Source of the DNA: Paenibacillus ihbetae
GTDB lineage: Bacteria; Bacillota; Bacilli; Paenibacillales; Paenibacillaceae
DNA length: 64,000 nt
Reading direction: 5' to 3'
Assembly (NCBI RefSeq): GCF_002741055.1
Contig: NZ_CP016809.1
Coordinates: 5,682,501 to 5,746,500 of the forward strand
In this document: positions 1 to 9,047 of the stretch, in pieces
How positions within the stretch are numbered: the stretch's first letter is position 1
How the letters are laid out: every line of letters begins with the position of its first letter
Translations under genes and position numbers: made by a program
Notes under the pieces: generated by a model
What the model saw: the letters and a program-made list of their open reading frames with translations, nothing else
Told to the model about the DNA's origin: nothing
Database searches by the model: none

Positions 1-222
1 TATTCCGATTTCGGACTATTCTATCAAGTACCGATGAACTCGGGCATGCTCAACGATACCACAAACGTGATCGATACGTACGTCTACAGAAGTTTGATGA
101 TCATGGGGGATATAGGCATGGCTTCGGCTGCGGGTGTCTACCAATCCATTGTCGGTTTCGTTCTCGTACTGAGTGCAAACTATATTGTTCGTAAATTCAA
201 TAGGGAGAACGCGTTGTTCTAG
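1..222 (+). CDS. Carbohydrate ABC transporter permease, LplB type (3' end only)
   Basis: The reading frame is open from base 1 and ends at 222, so only about 73 C-terminal residues are present. The visible part has the LplB-family ending: a GMLN..TNVIDTYVYR segment, a hydrophobic last membrane helix (VGFVLVLSANYIVRKF) and a short basic tail. Known for the family: inner-membrane permease of binding-protein-dependent import of oligosaccharides or lipo-oligosaccharides. It lies 26 bases before the second permease of the same importer, which supports an operon. The substrate is not shown; the GH43 gene downstream suggests a plant-polysaccharide oligomer. Confidence 0.85.
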   Translation, partial: YSDFGLFYQVPMNSGMLNDTTNVIDTYVYRSLMIMGDIGMASAAGVYQSIVGFVLVLSANYIVRKFNRENALF

Positions 223-248
223 ACCTAGAATAGAGGTGCATTGAAAGT

Positions 249-1139
249 ATGGTATATGAAAGCAAATTGCTGCAGTGGTCCGCCAATGTCATCCTTGGAT
301 TGTTTGCAGCGGCATGTTTGATTCCATTTGCTTTGCTGGTCGTTTCCTCGCTGAGCAGTGAAGCAAGCATTATCCAGAACGGATACTCCTTCTTTCCAAC
401 GGAGTTTAGTCTGGATGCTTATCACTATCTGTGGACGCATGTCGGGGAGCTTGGACGGGCTTATGGCATAACGATTCTCATCACGGCCGTAGGGACGGTG
501 GTCAGTTTGGCGATAAGCTCCATGCTGGCTTATCCGCTATCTCGACACGATATGCCGTTAAAGAGCTTTTGGACGTTTTTCGTTTTCTTTACGATGCTGT
601 TTAACGGCGGGCTGGTTCCAACCTACATGGTGTATACACAGCTCTTCGATATAAAAAATACTCTCTTTGGATTGCTCATCCCTGGACTGCTCATGAACGG
701 GTTTAACGTTCTTCTAGTACGGACCTTCTTCATGACGTCTATACCGTCAGCGTTGATCGAAGCAGCCAGCATAGACGGAGCGAGTGAAATCAAAACATTT
801 TACCGGATCGTGCTTCCGCTGTCCCTTCCGATCATGGCGACCATTGGGCTATTTCAAGCCATCGCGTACTGGAACGACTGGTTTAATGGGCTGATCTATC
901 TAACGGACGCCAGATTGTTTGGTATCCAAACGATTCTTAACAAAATGATGACGGATATCCAGTTCCTGACGAGCAATAGCAACCTTGCCAGTACAGGTGC
1001 AGGGCAGGCCATTATGGAACTGCCAAGCACGACCGTACGCATGGCGATTGCTGCGATAGGGGTATTGCCGATTCTGATCGCGTACCCATTCTTTCAAAAG
1101 TATTTCGTTAGAGGAATCACGATCGGGGCCGTGAAATAA
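249..1139 (+). CDS. Carbohydrate ABC transporter permease, YtcP/LplC type
   Basis: A 296-residue inner-membrane permease of full family length, with about six hydrophobic segments. The cytoplasmic EAA loop, which contacts the ATPase, is visible near residues 174-190 as EAASIDGASEIKTFYRIVLP. The C-terminus ends FFQKYFVRGITIGAVK, the signature ending of YtcP/LplC-type proteins. The ATG at 249 follows a GAGGTG about 10 bases upstream. It pairs with the LplB-type permease just before it; the solute-binding protein is expected upstream of the window, and the ATPase may be a shared MsmK-like protein elsewhere. The GH43 gene begins 35 bases later, so import and hydrolysis of one oligosaccharide is the likely shared job. 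Confidence 0.9.
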   Translation: MVYESKLLQWSANVILGLFAAACLIPFALLVVSSLSSEASIIQNGYSFFPTEFSLDAYHYLWTHVGELGRAYGITILITAVGTVVSLAISSMLAYPLSRHDMPLKSFWTFFVFFTMLFNGGLVPTYMVYTQLFDIKNTLFGLLIPGLLMNGFNVLLVRTFFMTSIPSALIEAASIDGASEIKTFYRIVLPLSLPIMATIGLFQAIAYWNDWFNGLIYLTDARLFGIQTILNKMMTDIQFLTSNSNLASTGAGQAIMELPSTTVRMAIAAIGVLPILIAYPFFQKYFVRGITIGAVK

Positions 1140-1174
1140 TCTCAATGAACGAATAAGGAGGGTATTCTGCTGAA

Positions 1175-2680
1175 ATGAACTACCATAATCCCGTGATTAG
1201 CGGCTTTCATCCAGACCCAAGTATCTGCCGAGTGGGCGAAGATTACTTTCTTGTGACGAGTTCCTTTGAATATTTTCCGGGGGTGCCTCTTTTTCACAGC
1301 AAAGATCTGGTGCATTGGGAGCAAATCGGCCATTGCTTGACACGAATGGAACAATTGGATCTGCATAATGCACGGACTTCTGGAGGAATTTACGCCCCAA
1401 CGATCCGTTTTCACCAAGGCATCTTCTACGTGACGATGACCAACGTGTCGAGCGGAGGAAACTTTTATGTAACCTCGGAGGATCCTTTCGGGGATTGGTC
1501 CAATCCGGTTTATGTAGACCATCCCGGAATTGATCCCGATTTGTTGTTTGATGGGGATGGTGCGGTTTATTATACGACATCTTGGAACCAGGGGATCTAT
1601 CAAAGCCGGATTGACGTGCAAACCGGAAAGAGGCTATCCGACGTCAAGCTCCTGTGGAACGGAACGGGCGGGCAATATCCGGAAGCTCCGCATCTCTATC
1701 GGATCGGGGAGTGGTATTATCTGCTTATTTCCGAAGGAGGCACCGAATACGGACATATGGTTACTGTCGCTAGGAGTCAGCGGCCAGACGGTCCTTACGA
1801 GAGCTGTCCCTACAACCCGATTCTCACTCATCGGAGTCTGTTGAAGCCAATTCAAGCTACGGGCCATGCCGATCTGGTACAGACATCTGATGACAACTGG
1901 TGGGCTGTCTTTCTAGGCATCCGGCCCGTCGGCTACCCCCCTCGCCATCATCTGGGCAGAGAAACGTTTCTGGCACCGGTAACTTGGACAAAGGATGGAT
2001 GGCCGATTATTGGAGAGAACGGCATGATTGATGAAACGATGCCAGCAGGAAGTCTCCGTTTGCAATCCGCGGGGAGCTCCCCTGTAAGAGATGACTTTAT
2101 AGATTTGGAACTCGCACCATATTGGAATTTCCTTCGGTCACCGAATCGGGATCAATGGTCCCTGTCCGTAAAGGAGAGCTGCTTGTCATTAAAGGGATCG
2201 GCGGTATCCTTGAATGAGGGGGGCGCTCCCGCCTTCGTCGGAAGAAAACAACAGCATTTTACGATGAAGGCTTCGGCACAATTGACGTTTACGCCGCATC
2301 AGAACGGCGAGGAAGCAGGATTAACCGTGTTTATGAACGAGCGTTTTCACTATGAGATCGCTCTAACGCGACTCGACGGTCATCGAAAGATCATCTTCCG
2401 CAGAAGGATCGGAAGCTTGTGGAAAATTGAAAACGAGGCTCCCTGGTATGCAGATACAGTTGTGCTTACGATTCGCGCCGACCAAGAGATGTATGCCTTC
2501 GGATTTTCCAGCAGCGGCCAGGATCCGTTTTGGTTCGGGGAAGGCGAATGTGCCATGTTAGCCGCGGAAGTTGCCGGCGGGTTTACTGGAGTACTTATTG
2601 CCATGTATGCTACAGGCAACGGCGTTCCTTCCGCTTCGTGGGCCCACTTTGATTGGTTTGATTATCAAGCCATTCAATAA
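1175..2680 (+). CDS. Glycoside hydrolase family 43 protein (beta-xylosidase / arabinofuranosidase-like)
   Basis: The 501-residue protein has no signal peptide, so it probably acts in the cytosol on imported oligosaccharides. The N-terminal two thirds is a GH43 five-bladed propeller. The expected acidic triad is visible: D14 in the HPDPS motif, D120 in GIDPD, and E170 in QYPEAPHLY as candidate general acid. From about residue 315 a second beta-rich domain follows, like the C-terminal sandwich of XynB-type GH43 enzymes. An AAGGAGGG lies 12 bases before the ATG. It is the last gene of the sugar-uptake operon and converges on the ger operon with only 28 bases between. The family covers several substrates, so the exact sugar is not certain. 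Confidence 0.9.
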   Translation: MNYHNPVISGFHPDPSICRVGEDYFLVTSSFEYFPGVPLFHSKDLVHWEQIGHCLTRMEQLDLHNARTSGGIYAPTIRFHQGIFYVTMTNVSSGGNFYVTSEDPFGDWSNPVYVDHPGIDPDLLFDGDGAVYYTTSWNQGIYQSRIDVQTGKRLSDVKLLWNGTGGQYPEAPHLYRIGEWYYLLISEGGTEYGHMVTVARSQRPDGPYESCPYNPILTHRSLLKPIQATGHADLVQTSDDNWWAVFLGIRPVGYPPRHHLGRETFLAPVTWTKDGWPIIGENGMIDETMPAGSLRLQSAGSSPVRDDFIDLELAPYWNFLRSPNRDQWSLSVKESCLSLKGSAVSLNEGGAPAFVGRKQQHFTMKASAQLTFTPHQNGEEAGLTVFMNERFHYEIALTRLDGHRKIIFRRRIGSLWKIENEAPWYADTVVLTIRADQEMYAFGFSSSGQDPFWFGEGECAMLAAEVAGGFTGVLIAMYATGNGVPSASWAHFDWFDYQAIQ

Positions 2681-2708
2681 ATGTTTTGATCCGTCATTAT
2701 AGACACAT

Positions 2709-3821
2709 TCACAAGTTCTTGAGATTGCCCCGATTTTCGATGACGGTCGTTACGCTCAGCTTGAAATCCAGGTTGGGATAGTACCCGGATCTCCATTCCT
2801 GAAGCTGTTCCCGGGTCAAATGTTTTCTGAAGTATTGCCCCAGGGCTAAGATATCGGCTTGTTCTTTTTGCGTTTTCCGAAACAACTTATTCAGTCGAAG
2901 GGTAAGGAGCTCTTCAAGCTTCTCGTTGATCTGCGCTTCCGTCGGATGTCCCCGGGAATCCAAGATGGTGACTTTCAGCCTGAGATGGCTTCGAAGGTAA
3001 GGCTTCCCGTCCTTTAGCCAGCTTTGATGGGTAAGCCGGTTGCTTGTGATTTGCACGGTTGCGCTATCCATGACCTCGATTTTGCCGAATGCGCTTTTTC
3101 CATAAAAGGCATTAGCCACAAGCGTTTCATCGGTTCCGATTTGGCCTGTCATCCGTCCGTTCTTGATGATGGCCGAGCCTGTGCATTCGATGCTTGTGGA
3201 TACGCCAGAACGAATGATCGGGACGATCACGTCATGCGTATAGGAATGAATGCTTCGAAACAACTGCCATACGCGCGTGTCGGCCAATTGGGGGTTCCAG
3301 CCGGCATTTTTCTCGAAATAATCATAGATGATACTGCCGCTTTGCTCCGATTTCGCTTGCATTTCGGAGAAGAATTGGTCTAGAGGCTGATCACTGATCG
3401 CAAACAGCGTTTTGGCGGAGATATCCCGGGAGCGGTTAAAGGCGGAGATGATGTCCTCCATCCCTCTTCGGGCAATGCGTTTATCTGCAATAACGATCTT
3501 CAAATGGAGCAGATCCACCTGGGTCTCCATATTCATGCTTATGTCATCGATGATTTCATTGATCGTGTCGCCGGTTTCCGAAACGATGCTGACCGAGCTC
3601 GTCTCATTCGTTGCCGGAATGTCCAGGTACACCTTATATTGATTCTCTTCAGTCAGCGAAATGCCCATGATGACCGGGAGCGAGCGATGGTTTATGTCCT
3701 TGTTATCCCAGCAGCCGGCAAGCAGGGGCACCGCTGCAACCAGTAATAGAATGAGCTTGATTGCCTTGCAGGGCTTAGCCGGGCTGTCCATATGCGGGTT
3801 GTTCATCTCCGACTTGTTCAT
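2709..3821 (-). CDS. Spore germination lipoprotein, Ger(x)C family
   Basis: This 370-residue protein has an N-terminal hydrophobic segment ending in the lipobox LLAGC followed by WDNKDI, the hallmark start of GerAC/GerBC proteins. The remainder matches the family in length and ends with FKLSVTTVIENRG. Known role: the C subunit of a GerA-type germinant receptor, a lipoprotein on the outer face of the spore inner membrane. It is the last gene of the downstream ger operon and starts one base after the permease stop. The ATG at 3821 is supported by GGAGG nine bases upstream; the resulting leader has about 15 residues before the basic/hydrophobic segment, which is long for a lipoprotein. Confidence 0.93.
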   Translation of the reverse strand: MNKSEMNNPHMDSPAKPCKAIKLILLLVAAVPLLAGCWDNKDINHRSLPVIMGISLTEENQYKVYLDIPATNETSSVSIVSETGDTINEIIDDISMNMETQVDLLHLKIVIADKRIARRGMEDIISAFNRSRDISAKTLFAISDQPLDQFFSEMQAKSEQSGSIIYDYFEKNAGWNPQLADTRVWQLFRSIHSYTHDVIVPIIRSGVSTSIECTGSAIIKNGRMTGQIGTDETLVANAFYGKSAFGKIEVMDSATVQITSNRLTHQSWLKDGKPYLRSHLRLKVTILDSRGHPTEAQINEKLEELLTLRLNKLFRKTQKEQADILALGQYFRKHLTREQLQEWRSGYYPNLDFKLSVTTVIENRGNLKNL

Positions 3822-3822
3822 A

Positions 3823-4917
3823 TTAAGTAACCTCCGTAGCGCGGCTTGTTTTATGCTTGTGCCGCCATCCGATAATGAACGTGATCAGGGGAACGACCAG
3901 AAATACATACATCCTCAGAGGGATGATCCAGCCCTGAAGCTTCTTAAGAAAATCCCAATTGGGAATGGCCATGGAGATGGCAAACAATCCCGCAGTCAGT
4001 ACAATTAACAGGTAGATATTCGGGATAACCGGAACGGCCCGCTTCGTAAGCGTTAAAAGCACCCATAGCGTGACACCCAGGTACAGGAGCGCAAACGCCA
4101 TCAGGCTCAATAGAAAGAAAATCGTGATCCGGTCAAACAAGAGCCACGTGATATTCACGGTATCGATGGTCATGAGCATAGGGAACTCGTACATTTCCGC
4201 GGTTGCTTGCCCAAAGGTCAGCAGCGGCAAATATACGGATAACAGGAACATGGGCAGGAGGAGGAGGCAGCCCAGCATCATTTTTTTTATGCTGATATGT
4301 ATGGATGCAGGTAACAGTCCCAGAAAAAAGAAGCCGCCTGCATATACGAATAAACTGACAAGAAAATCAGGCTTTATCAAGAACCGGAAGGTCTGCTCGT
4401 GATCAATGATCGGCAGCAAATAATACCAGTCCACGTTTTGAAAGCTGAGGCAGAGGACAAACAAAATGGGAAAAGTAAACAGGATGGCCAAGAGCACCCC
4501 GGTGCGTGCCATACTGGCCATTCCTTGCCAGGCCATAAGAAAGGCAATGCCGATCAATAGCAGCTGGATCGCCCACAGCGGCGTGCTCGATAAAAAGACC
4601 AGGGTCAGCATCTCCGAATACGCTCGCAGCGTGATAATGATTGCTATGCCAAAGTAGACGAAGACGGGAACCAACAACAGCCAAGCGAACAATGCTCCGG
4701 CGCTGCGGAACATATCAATGACGTTCTTCCGGGAAGTCCAGGCGAGCCCCTTTAGATACAGGAAAAGCGCAGCTGCATGGAGCGCATAGCTGATCCCGAT
4801 GCCGATCCAGTGCCCCATATCCATGGCTGTGAACAGATCGGACGGGTAGAGGAAAAAGATTAGCCCCATATGACAAACGACGTATAAGATGGCTGCTTGA
4901 TAACCGCTCTTATCCAT
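3823..4917 (-). CDS. Spore germination permease, GerAB/GerBB family
   Basis: About 364 residues with ten hydrophobic segments, typical of the endospore germination permease family within the APC superfamily. Known role: the B subunit of a Ger receptor, which forms the germinant-binding membrane subunit. An upstream in-frame ATG at 4926 lies directly against the AAAGG and has no spacing; the ATG at 4917, reading MDKSGYQAA, has a normal 8-9 base spacing and is preferred. The start overlaps the end of the GerA-type gene (stop at 4910-4912), which indicates translational coupling. The germinant cannot be deduced from sequence. Confidence 0.9.
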   Translation of the reverse strand: MDKSGYQAAILYVVCHMGLIFFLYPSDLFTAMDMGHWIGIGISYALHAAALFLYLKGLAWTSRKNVIDMFRSAGALFAWLLLVPVFVYFGIAIIITLRAYSEMLTLVFLSSTPLWAIQLLLIGIAFLMAWQGMASMARTGVLLAILFTFPILFVLCLSFQNVDWYYLLPIIDHEQTFRFLIKPDFLVSLFVYAGGFFFLGLLPASIHISIKKMMLGCLLLLPMFLLSVYLPLLTFGQATAEMYEFPMLMTIDTVNITWLLFDRITIFFLLSLMAFALLYLGVTLWVLLTLTKRAVPVIPNIYLLIVLTAGLFAISMAIPNWDFLKKLQGWIIPLRMYVFLVVPLITFIIGWRHKHKTSRATEVT

Positions 4918-6244
4918 TTCGCTCATCCTTTTTATTGAATGCAGGCAGCGATAAGTAAGGAACGCCCATGCTTGTTTGATGACCTAAATAAGCACACACG
5001 ACAACGATTCCTGCAAGAAGCCCCAGCATGCCATAGATGGCGGACAAGATGATCAGCACATATTTAAATACGCGTAAAGTCACCGAGTTCTGAAAGCCGA
5101 CCACCGTTGAGGATGCAATGGTTGTACCGGCCAGAACGATAATCAGCAGATTGCTGACAAGTTTGGCCGATACGGCCGCCTGGCCCAATATGATACCGCC
5201 AACCATCGTTATGGTAGGCCCGACGCTTTTGGGAAGACGGACACTTGCTTCGAGAATGAGCTCCAGAACGATGAGGAGCAAGAGCGTCTCGACAAAGGCA
5301 GGGTAAGGGACATCCTGTCTGCTGTTTGCAATTGATAAGGCCAGTTGAAGCCTCAGAACCTCAGGATTGACGGATACCAGGGCAACATACAGTCCGGGAA
5401 TGATCGTAGCGATCAAGGCGCCAATGATTCTGAGGAGCCGGATCAGGTACATAAAGGGGAGAGCGTAATTATAATCATCCTTCAAACGGAACATATCCAT
5501 GATATGGCTAGGCAAAATAATCGCGAAAGGATAACGGTCAATCATGCATACGATTTTGCCTTGCTGAAGGGAATGGGCTGCATTTTGCGGCAATTCCGTC
5601 ATGTTGAAGCTGGGCAAGAACGACCATGGATTCATTCCCAGCATGTTCCCGAGCTGCTGAATATGATGAACCTCCTGATCCTGCCCCTCCTTGATTTTTG
5701 CTTGAACGGAACGCAATAACCGGGAGTCGACCCGATCCTCCTGATAAATTAAAAATAATGACCTGGGATGATGCTTTCCGACCTTGTACGTTTCTACTTG
5801 CATGGAGGCCCCGGAGCACTGCTTACGCAAAATGCCGATGTTTGTATCGACATCCTCCTGAAAAGCGCTGCTTGCGCCATACAGCGTATTTTCGGTTTCG
5901 GGTGAAGTAACGGAACGGGTGACATTTTTGGGGATCGGCAGGACGGAGCTGCAGGTTCCGGACTTGGGTTCGAATAGGATCAGATTCCCCTTCATGATGT
6001 CAGGGACGATCGCCTCCAGCTTGGGCTCCACAAGCTTGCCCAATATGTTCAGAAGAGCGGCAGGCTGAAGCGAAGCATGGTCCAGGTTCGAGGTTTGGGT
6101 TTGAAGGGATGCGATGCTCTGGGGAAGATCAACCAACGAATCCAAACCGATCATCTGAACTTGGTATTGCAGCAACCGAATATCAACATTGAAATAATCG
6201 GCGTTTCCATCAAAATAGGCAGCCAGCCTTTCTTTAAGCTCCAT
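4910..6244 (-). CDS. Spore germination protein, GerA/GerAA family (divergent)
   Basis: A 444-residue GerAA-type A subunit: a soluble N-terminal region of roughly 240 residues, then a membrane domain with several helices (LRIIGALIATIIPGLYVALVS onward) and a short C-terminal tail. It is somewhat shorter than the 480-500 residues common for the family. The loop that normally reads RGPREGF is replaced by YGASSAFQED before the conserved DTNIGILRKQ, so this subunit is divergent at a normally conserved site. The start at 6244 has GGGGAG ten bases upstream. It is the first gene of the downstream ger operon (A-permease-C). Confidence 0.9.
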   Translation of the reverse strand: MELKERLAAYFDGNADYFNVDIRLLQYQVQMIGLDSLVDLPQSIASLQTQTSNLDHASLQPAALLNILGKLVEPKLEAIVPDIMKGNLILFEPKSGTCSSVLPIPKNVTRSVTSPETENTLYGASSAFQEDVDTNIGILRKQCSGASMQVETYKVGKHHPRSLFLIYQEDRVDSRLLRSVQAKIKEGQDQEVHHIQQLGNMLGMNPWSFLPSFNMTELPQNAAHSLQQGKIVCMIDRYPFAIILPSHIMDMFRLKDDYNYALPFMYLIRLLRIIGALIATIIPGLYVALVSVNPEVLRLQLALSIANSRQDVPYPAFVETLLLLIVLELILEASVRLPKSVGPTITMVGGIILGQAAVSAKLVSNLLIIVLAGTTIASSTVVGFQNSVTLRVFKYVLIILSAIYGMLGLLAGIVVVCAYLGHQTSMGVPYLSLPAFNKKDERNG

Positions 6245-6416
6245 CCCGATATCACTCCCCAGTCCAACGATTCATAGATATCATTTCCATTTCAGCCTTC
6301 GGTTTATGCATTCGTATGATGCGCCAAATCAGTCTCGGGTCAGAAGAGCGATGGGAAAGATTCGAAAAGTGGGGTGAGCGGAGGATTAAAAATCGAAGAG
6401 CGTATATGTAATGCAA

Positions 6417-6451
6417 GAAACCCTGCGCAAGTACAGAAAGTGCAGGGTTTC
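6417..6451 (-). terminator. Hairpin between the two ger operons
   Basis: A 10-bp inverted repeat (GAAACCCTGC, 6417-6426, with GCAGGGTTTC, 6442-6451) lies downstream of the Ger(x)C gene that ends at 6505. On the minus strand it is followed by TTGCATTACAT, not a strong T-run, so termination is plausible but unproven. The rest of 6245-6504 holds no gene that can be supported. Confidence 0.45.
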
Positions 6452-6504
6452 CATGGCCACCGGAGTAAGGAAATTAAATTTTCGCTTCTATTAAATTACC
6501 CGGC

Positions 6505-7644
6505 CTACCGGTTTACATTTTTGCGCTGACCCCAATAACGAAGACTTACATGAACGTCAATCTCACGCAGCGATGCTGGATGCACTACCCGCTTCTCCTT
6601 CCTCAGCTCGTCCCATAGACTGGGATCCGTTCTGCGAAGCTGGAGGCCTAATTGATAGGGGTCGGCATGAATGGCCGCGGTTTTCAGGAACGTATTCTGA
6701 ATTTCCTCCCGGAGCGTAGCCTCGGTTAACCTCCTCATTTCGTCAATCCTCTTTTTCTGATAAATATTCTGCACCATCCCATCAACGTTCAGTTTGATCC
6801 GGTAAAAGACCTCTTTCCCTTCGCGTATAACCTCTATGGCGGATTTCGGATTCTCCAGGTTAATGCTGCCAGCGGCCTTGTTTCCGGACAGTACGACGAG
6901 GGAAGCGCGCGTCTCCGGCGTAGACAGCCAGCGGGCACCGGTAAGATCGGAACGATCCATCCATCCCTTTAGGGTCTGATGCTGGATCAGAAATGCGCCG
7001 TTTACTTCAAGCAGCGGATGCTGCTTTAAATTTTCCGTCCAGTTTTCCGTGGAAATATGGAGGGAGGGAAGAACGACGGTCGCGGCATGTTCACGGTAGA
7101 GCCGGATAAAATTCACGAATTGGATCGGGCGGATAAACGAGAATTGCCGATAGCTCTCCTGCGGCTCATGGAGCAGGGAATGCAGCGGCGACAATTGGAA
7201 AAAAGGCGACACGGTAAACAGATCATCCATCGAGTCCTTGGTTCCGTAAACCCATTTGGTATAGCGGATCTCCTGCGACCGGTTCGTCATATCGAATACT
7301 TGGGACAACCGTTCGGGCGCCAGTACGGCCTCGCTGAGAACCAACGCCGTAACATGTCCCCAGGAAACCCGCTGCTGGCTGGCTGTGTAAAGGTCGATCA
7401 GCGCATCAGAGAGCGTGCCGCCGCTTCCTCTGCCGACCCATATCGGGGCCGTCTCGGTCTGCTTCGTCCCTTCCTGTTTGGCGATCGTCGCAAAATCAAG
7501 CATCTGGACATAAATGATATACTGATCTTCCTTGTAATCGATCCCGAGCGCGGTAATATAATTGATATCCTGAACCTCTTTGTTGTCCCAGCAGCCTGCG
7601 AGCAGCACGGATATGATGAAGAAGAGGCATAGGAGCTTTTTCAT
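6505..7644 (-). CDS. Spore germination lipoprotein, Ger(x)C family
   Basis: A 379-residue GerAC-type lipoprotein. The N-terminus is a compact lipoprotein signal with lipobox LLAGC and then WDNKEVQDINYITALGID, the diagnostic family opening. Known role: C subunit of a GerA-type germinant receptor. It is the third gene of the upstream ger operon; its ATG overlaps the TGA of the GerA-type gene by four bases (ATGA at 7641-7644). The protein ends with basic residues (YWGQRKNVNR). A possible terminator hairpin follows at 6417-6451. Confidence 0.93.
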   Translation of the reverse strand: MKKLLCLFFIISVLLAGCWDNKEVQDINYITALGIDYKEDQYIIYVQMLDFATIAKQEGTKQTETAPIWVGRGSGGTLSDALIDLYTASQQRVSWGHVTALVLSEAVLAPERLSQVFDMTNRSQEIRYTKWVYGTKDSMDDLFTVSPFFQLSPLHSLLHEPQESYRQFSFIRPIQFVNFIRLYREHAATVVLPSLHISTENWTENLKQHPLLEVNGAFLIQHQTLKGWMDRSDLTGARWLSTPETRASLVVLSGNKAAGSINLENPKSAIEVIREGKEVFYRIKLNVDGMVQNIYQKKRIDEMRRLTEATLREEIQNTFLKTAAIHADPYQLGLQLRRTDPSLWDELRKEKRVVHPASLREIDVHVSLRYWGQRKNVNR

Positions 7645-9047
7645 ATCGCCCCGCCTTTCTTCCGTTTTTCCGGCAGTCTCATCAGGTTCCGCACGACCTT
7701 GGATAGCGAGAACGGGGAGAAGGGGGCCAGGAAAGGCTGTCCGAACGGGCGGTGATGCGCCGCATACTGGACGATAAAGAACACCGATATGAAGAAGCCG
7801 AATAATCCGAGAATGGAAGATAAGCCAAGGATGAAGTATCGCATAATCGTCTGCGTGACGACGAAATCCTCGTTGTTATGGGTAGAGCCGGCCACAAAGG
7901 ACAATGCGCCGATCACCGTCATGGTCGGGGAGAAGAAACCGCCCCGAATGGCAGCGTCCCCGATAATGATGCCGGATACGACCGTGATGGTAGAAGCGAT
8001 CGGAGAAGGCATCCGTATGCCGGCTTCCCGAAGCAGCGTTAGCAGAAACAGAATGATCAGCATTTCGAATCCGGTCGGAATCGGAAGGCCGAGCCGGGTA
8101 TTGGCGATCGTAGCCAGGAGCGGGAACGGGATCTGGTCTTGGTGAAAGGACACAACCGTGATATAGAATCCCGGCAGCATGATGGAGATCAGAAAACCCA
8201 GCAGCCGGAGCAGTCTCCAAGGAAACACGTAGTAGTATGGCATTTGGGGATCCTCAGTCGCGAAGAGAAGCTGCATGAGGCTGGCCGGCGCGACCAGTAC
8301 GACCGGACTTCCCTGCATGATGATGATCAACCTGCCGCGCGTCAAGGAATCATAGGCCCGGTCAGGGCGGCCGGTATAATCGAACATCGGCAGCACGCTG
8401 TACCGGTACGGAGATATATGCTCAGCCAGCTCTGCGATGCCGGTAGGCGATTCCCCATTGAACGATTGAAGCTTCTTGGTAACTTCATCCACCGTCTCAG
8501 GGATGACTTTATCTTTGAGATACATGATTCCGATAGAGGTTTTACTCCGGTCACCCAGCTCAAACGCGGTAAAGACGAGATCTGTCGTTTTCATGCGTTT
8601 GCGTATAAGGGCTACATTGGTGTCCAATTCCTCCACGAATCCGTCCTTGGGGCCTTTGATCGAGGTTTCGGAGGAGCTTTCCTCCGGGGATCTTGAAATA
8701 TTATTCGCCGCGCTAAATGAATACAGCTTGTCGCTGCTTGGGAAATAAAGCGCTACGTCCCCTGAAAAAACATGATCTACTAATGCATCCTCATCCGTTA
8801 TGGGATCCAGACAAAGCTCCAATTTCAGCTCGGAGGGATCGAAGGCTTTGTGCTGAGCGCTGCTAGCTTTCCATTTGTTATGGATGACGGGCAGAATGAT
8901 TTTGGAGATCAACGCCGAGTCGCTCATGTAGACGTTATAGATCATTACGGCCCAAGGCAGCTCGGCACCGTCGATAGCAGGGAACGTTGAAATGAGGATA
9001 TCGTCGCAATCGGCAAAACGTTCTTGAAGACTTTGCACGGTGATCAT
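7641..9047 (-). CDS. Spore germination protein, GerA/GerAA family
   Basis: A 468-residue A subunit of a germinant receptor. The canonical signature is present: KGPKDGFVEELDTNVALIRK at about residues 140-160, in contrast to the altered motif in the paralogue at 4910-6244. The membrane region begins near residue 290 (FPWRLLRLLGFLISIMLPGFY) and contains the usual GIIIGDAAIRGGFFSPTM segment. The open frame continues upstream to 9323, but that extension lies inside the permease gene and looks non-coding; the ATG at 9047 overlaps the permease TGA by four bases, so coupling fixes the start. Second gene of the upstream operon. Confidence 0.93.
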   Translation of the reverse strand: MITVQSLQERFADCDDILISTFPAIDGAELPWAVMIYNVYMSDSALISKIILPVIHNKWKASSAQHKAFDPSELKLELCLDPITDEDALVDHVFSGDVALYFPSSDKLYSFSAANNISRSPEESSSETSIKGPKDGFVEELDTNVALIRKRMKTTDLVFTAFELGDRSKTSIGIMYLKDKVIPETVDEVTKKLQSFNGESPTGIAELAEHISPYRYSVLPMFDYTGRPDRAYDSLTRGRLIIIMQGSPVVLVAPASLMQLLFATEDPQMPYYYVFPWRLLRLLGFLISIMLPGFYITVVSFHQDQIPFPLLATIANTRLGLPIPTGFEMLIILFLLTLLREAGIRMPSPIASTITVVSGIIIGDAAIRGGFFSPTMTVIGALSFVAGSTHNNEDFVVTQTIMRYFILGLSSILGLFGFFISVFFIVQYAAHHRPFGQPFLAPFSPFSLSKVVRNLMRLPEKRKKGGAI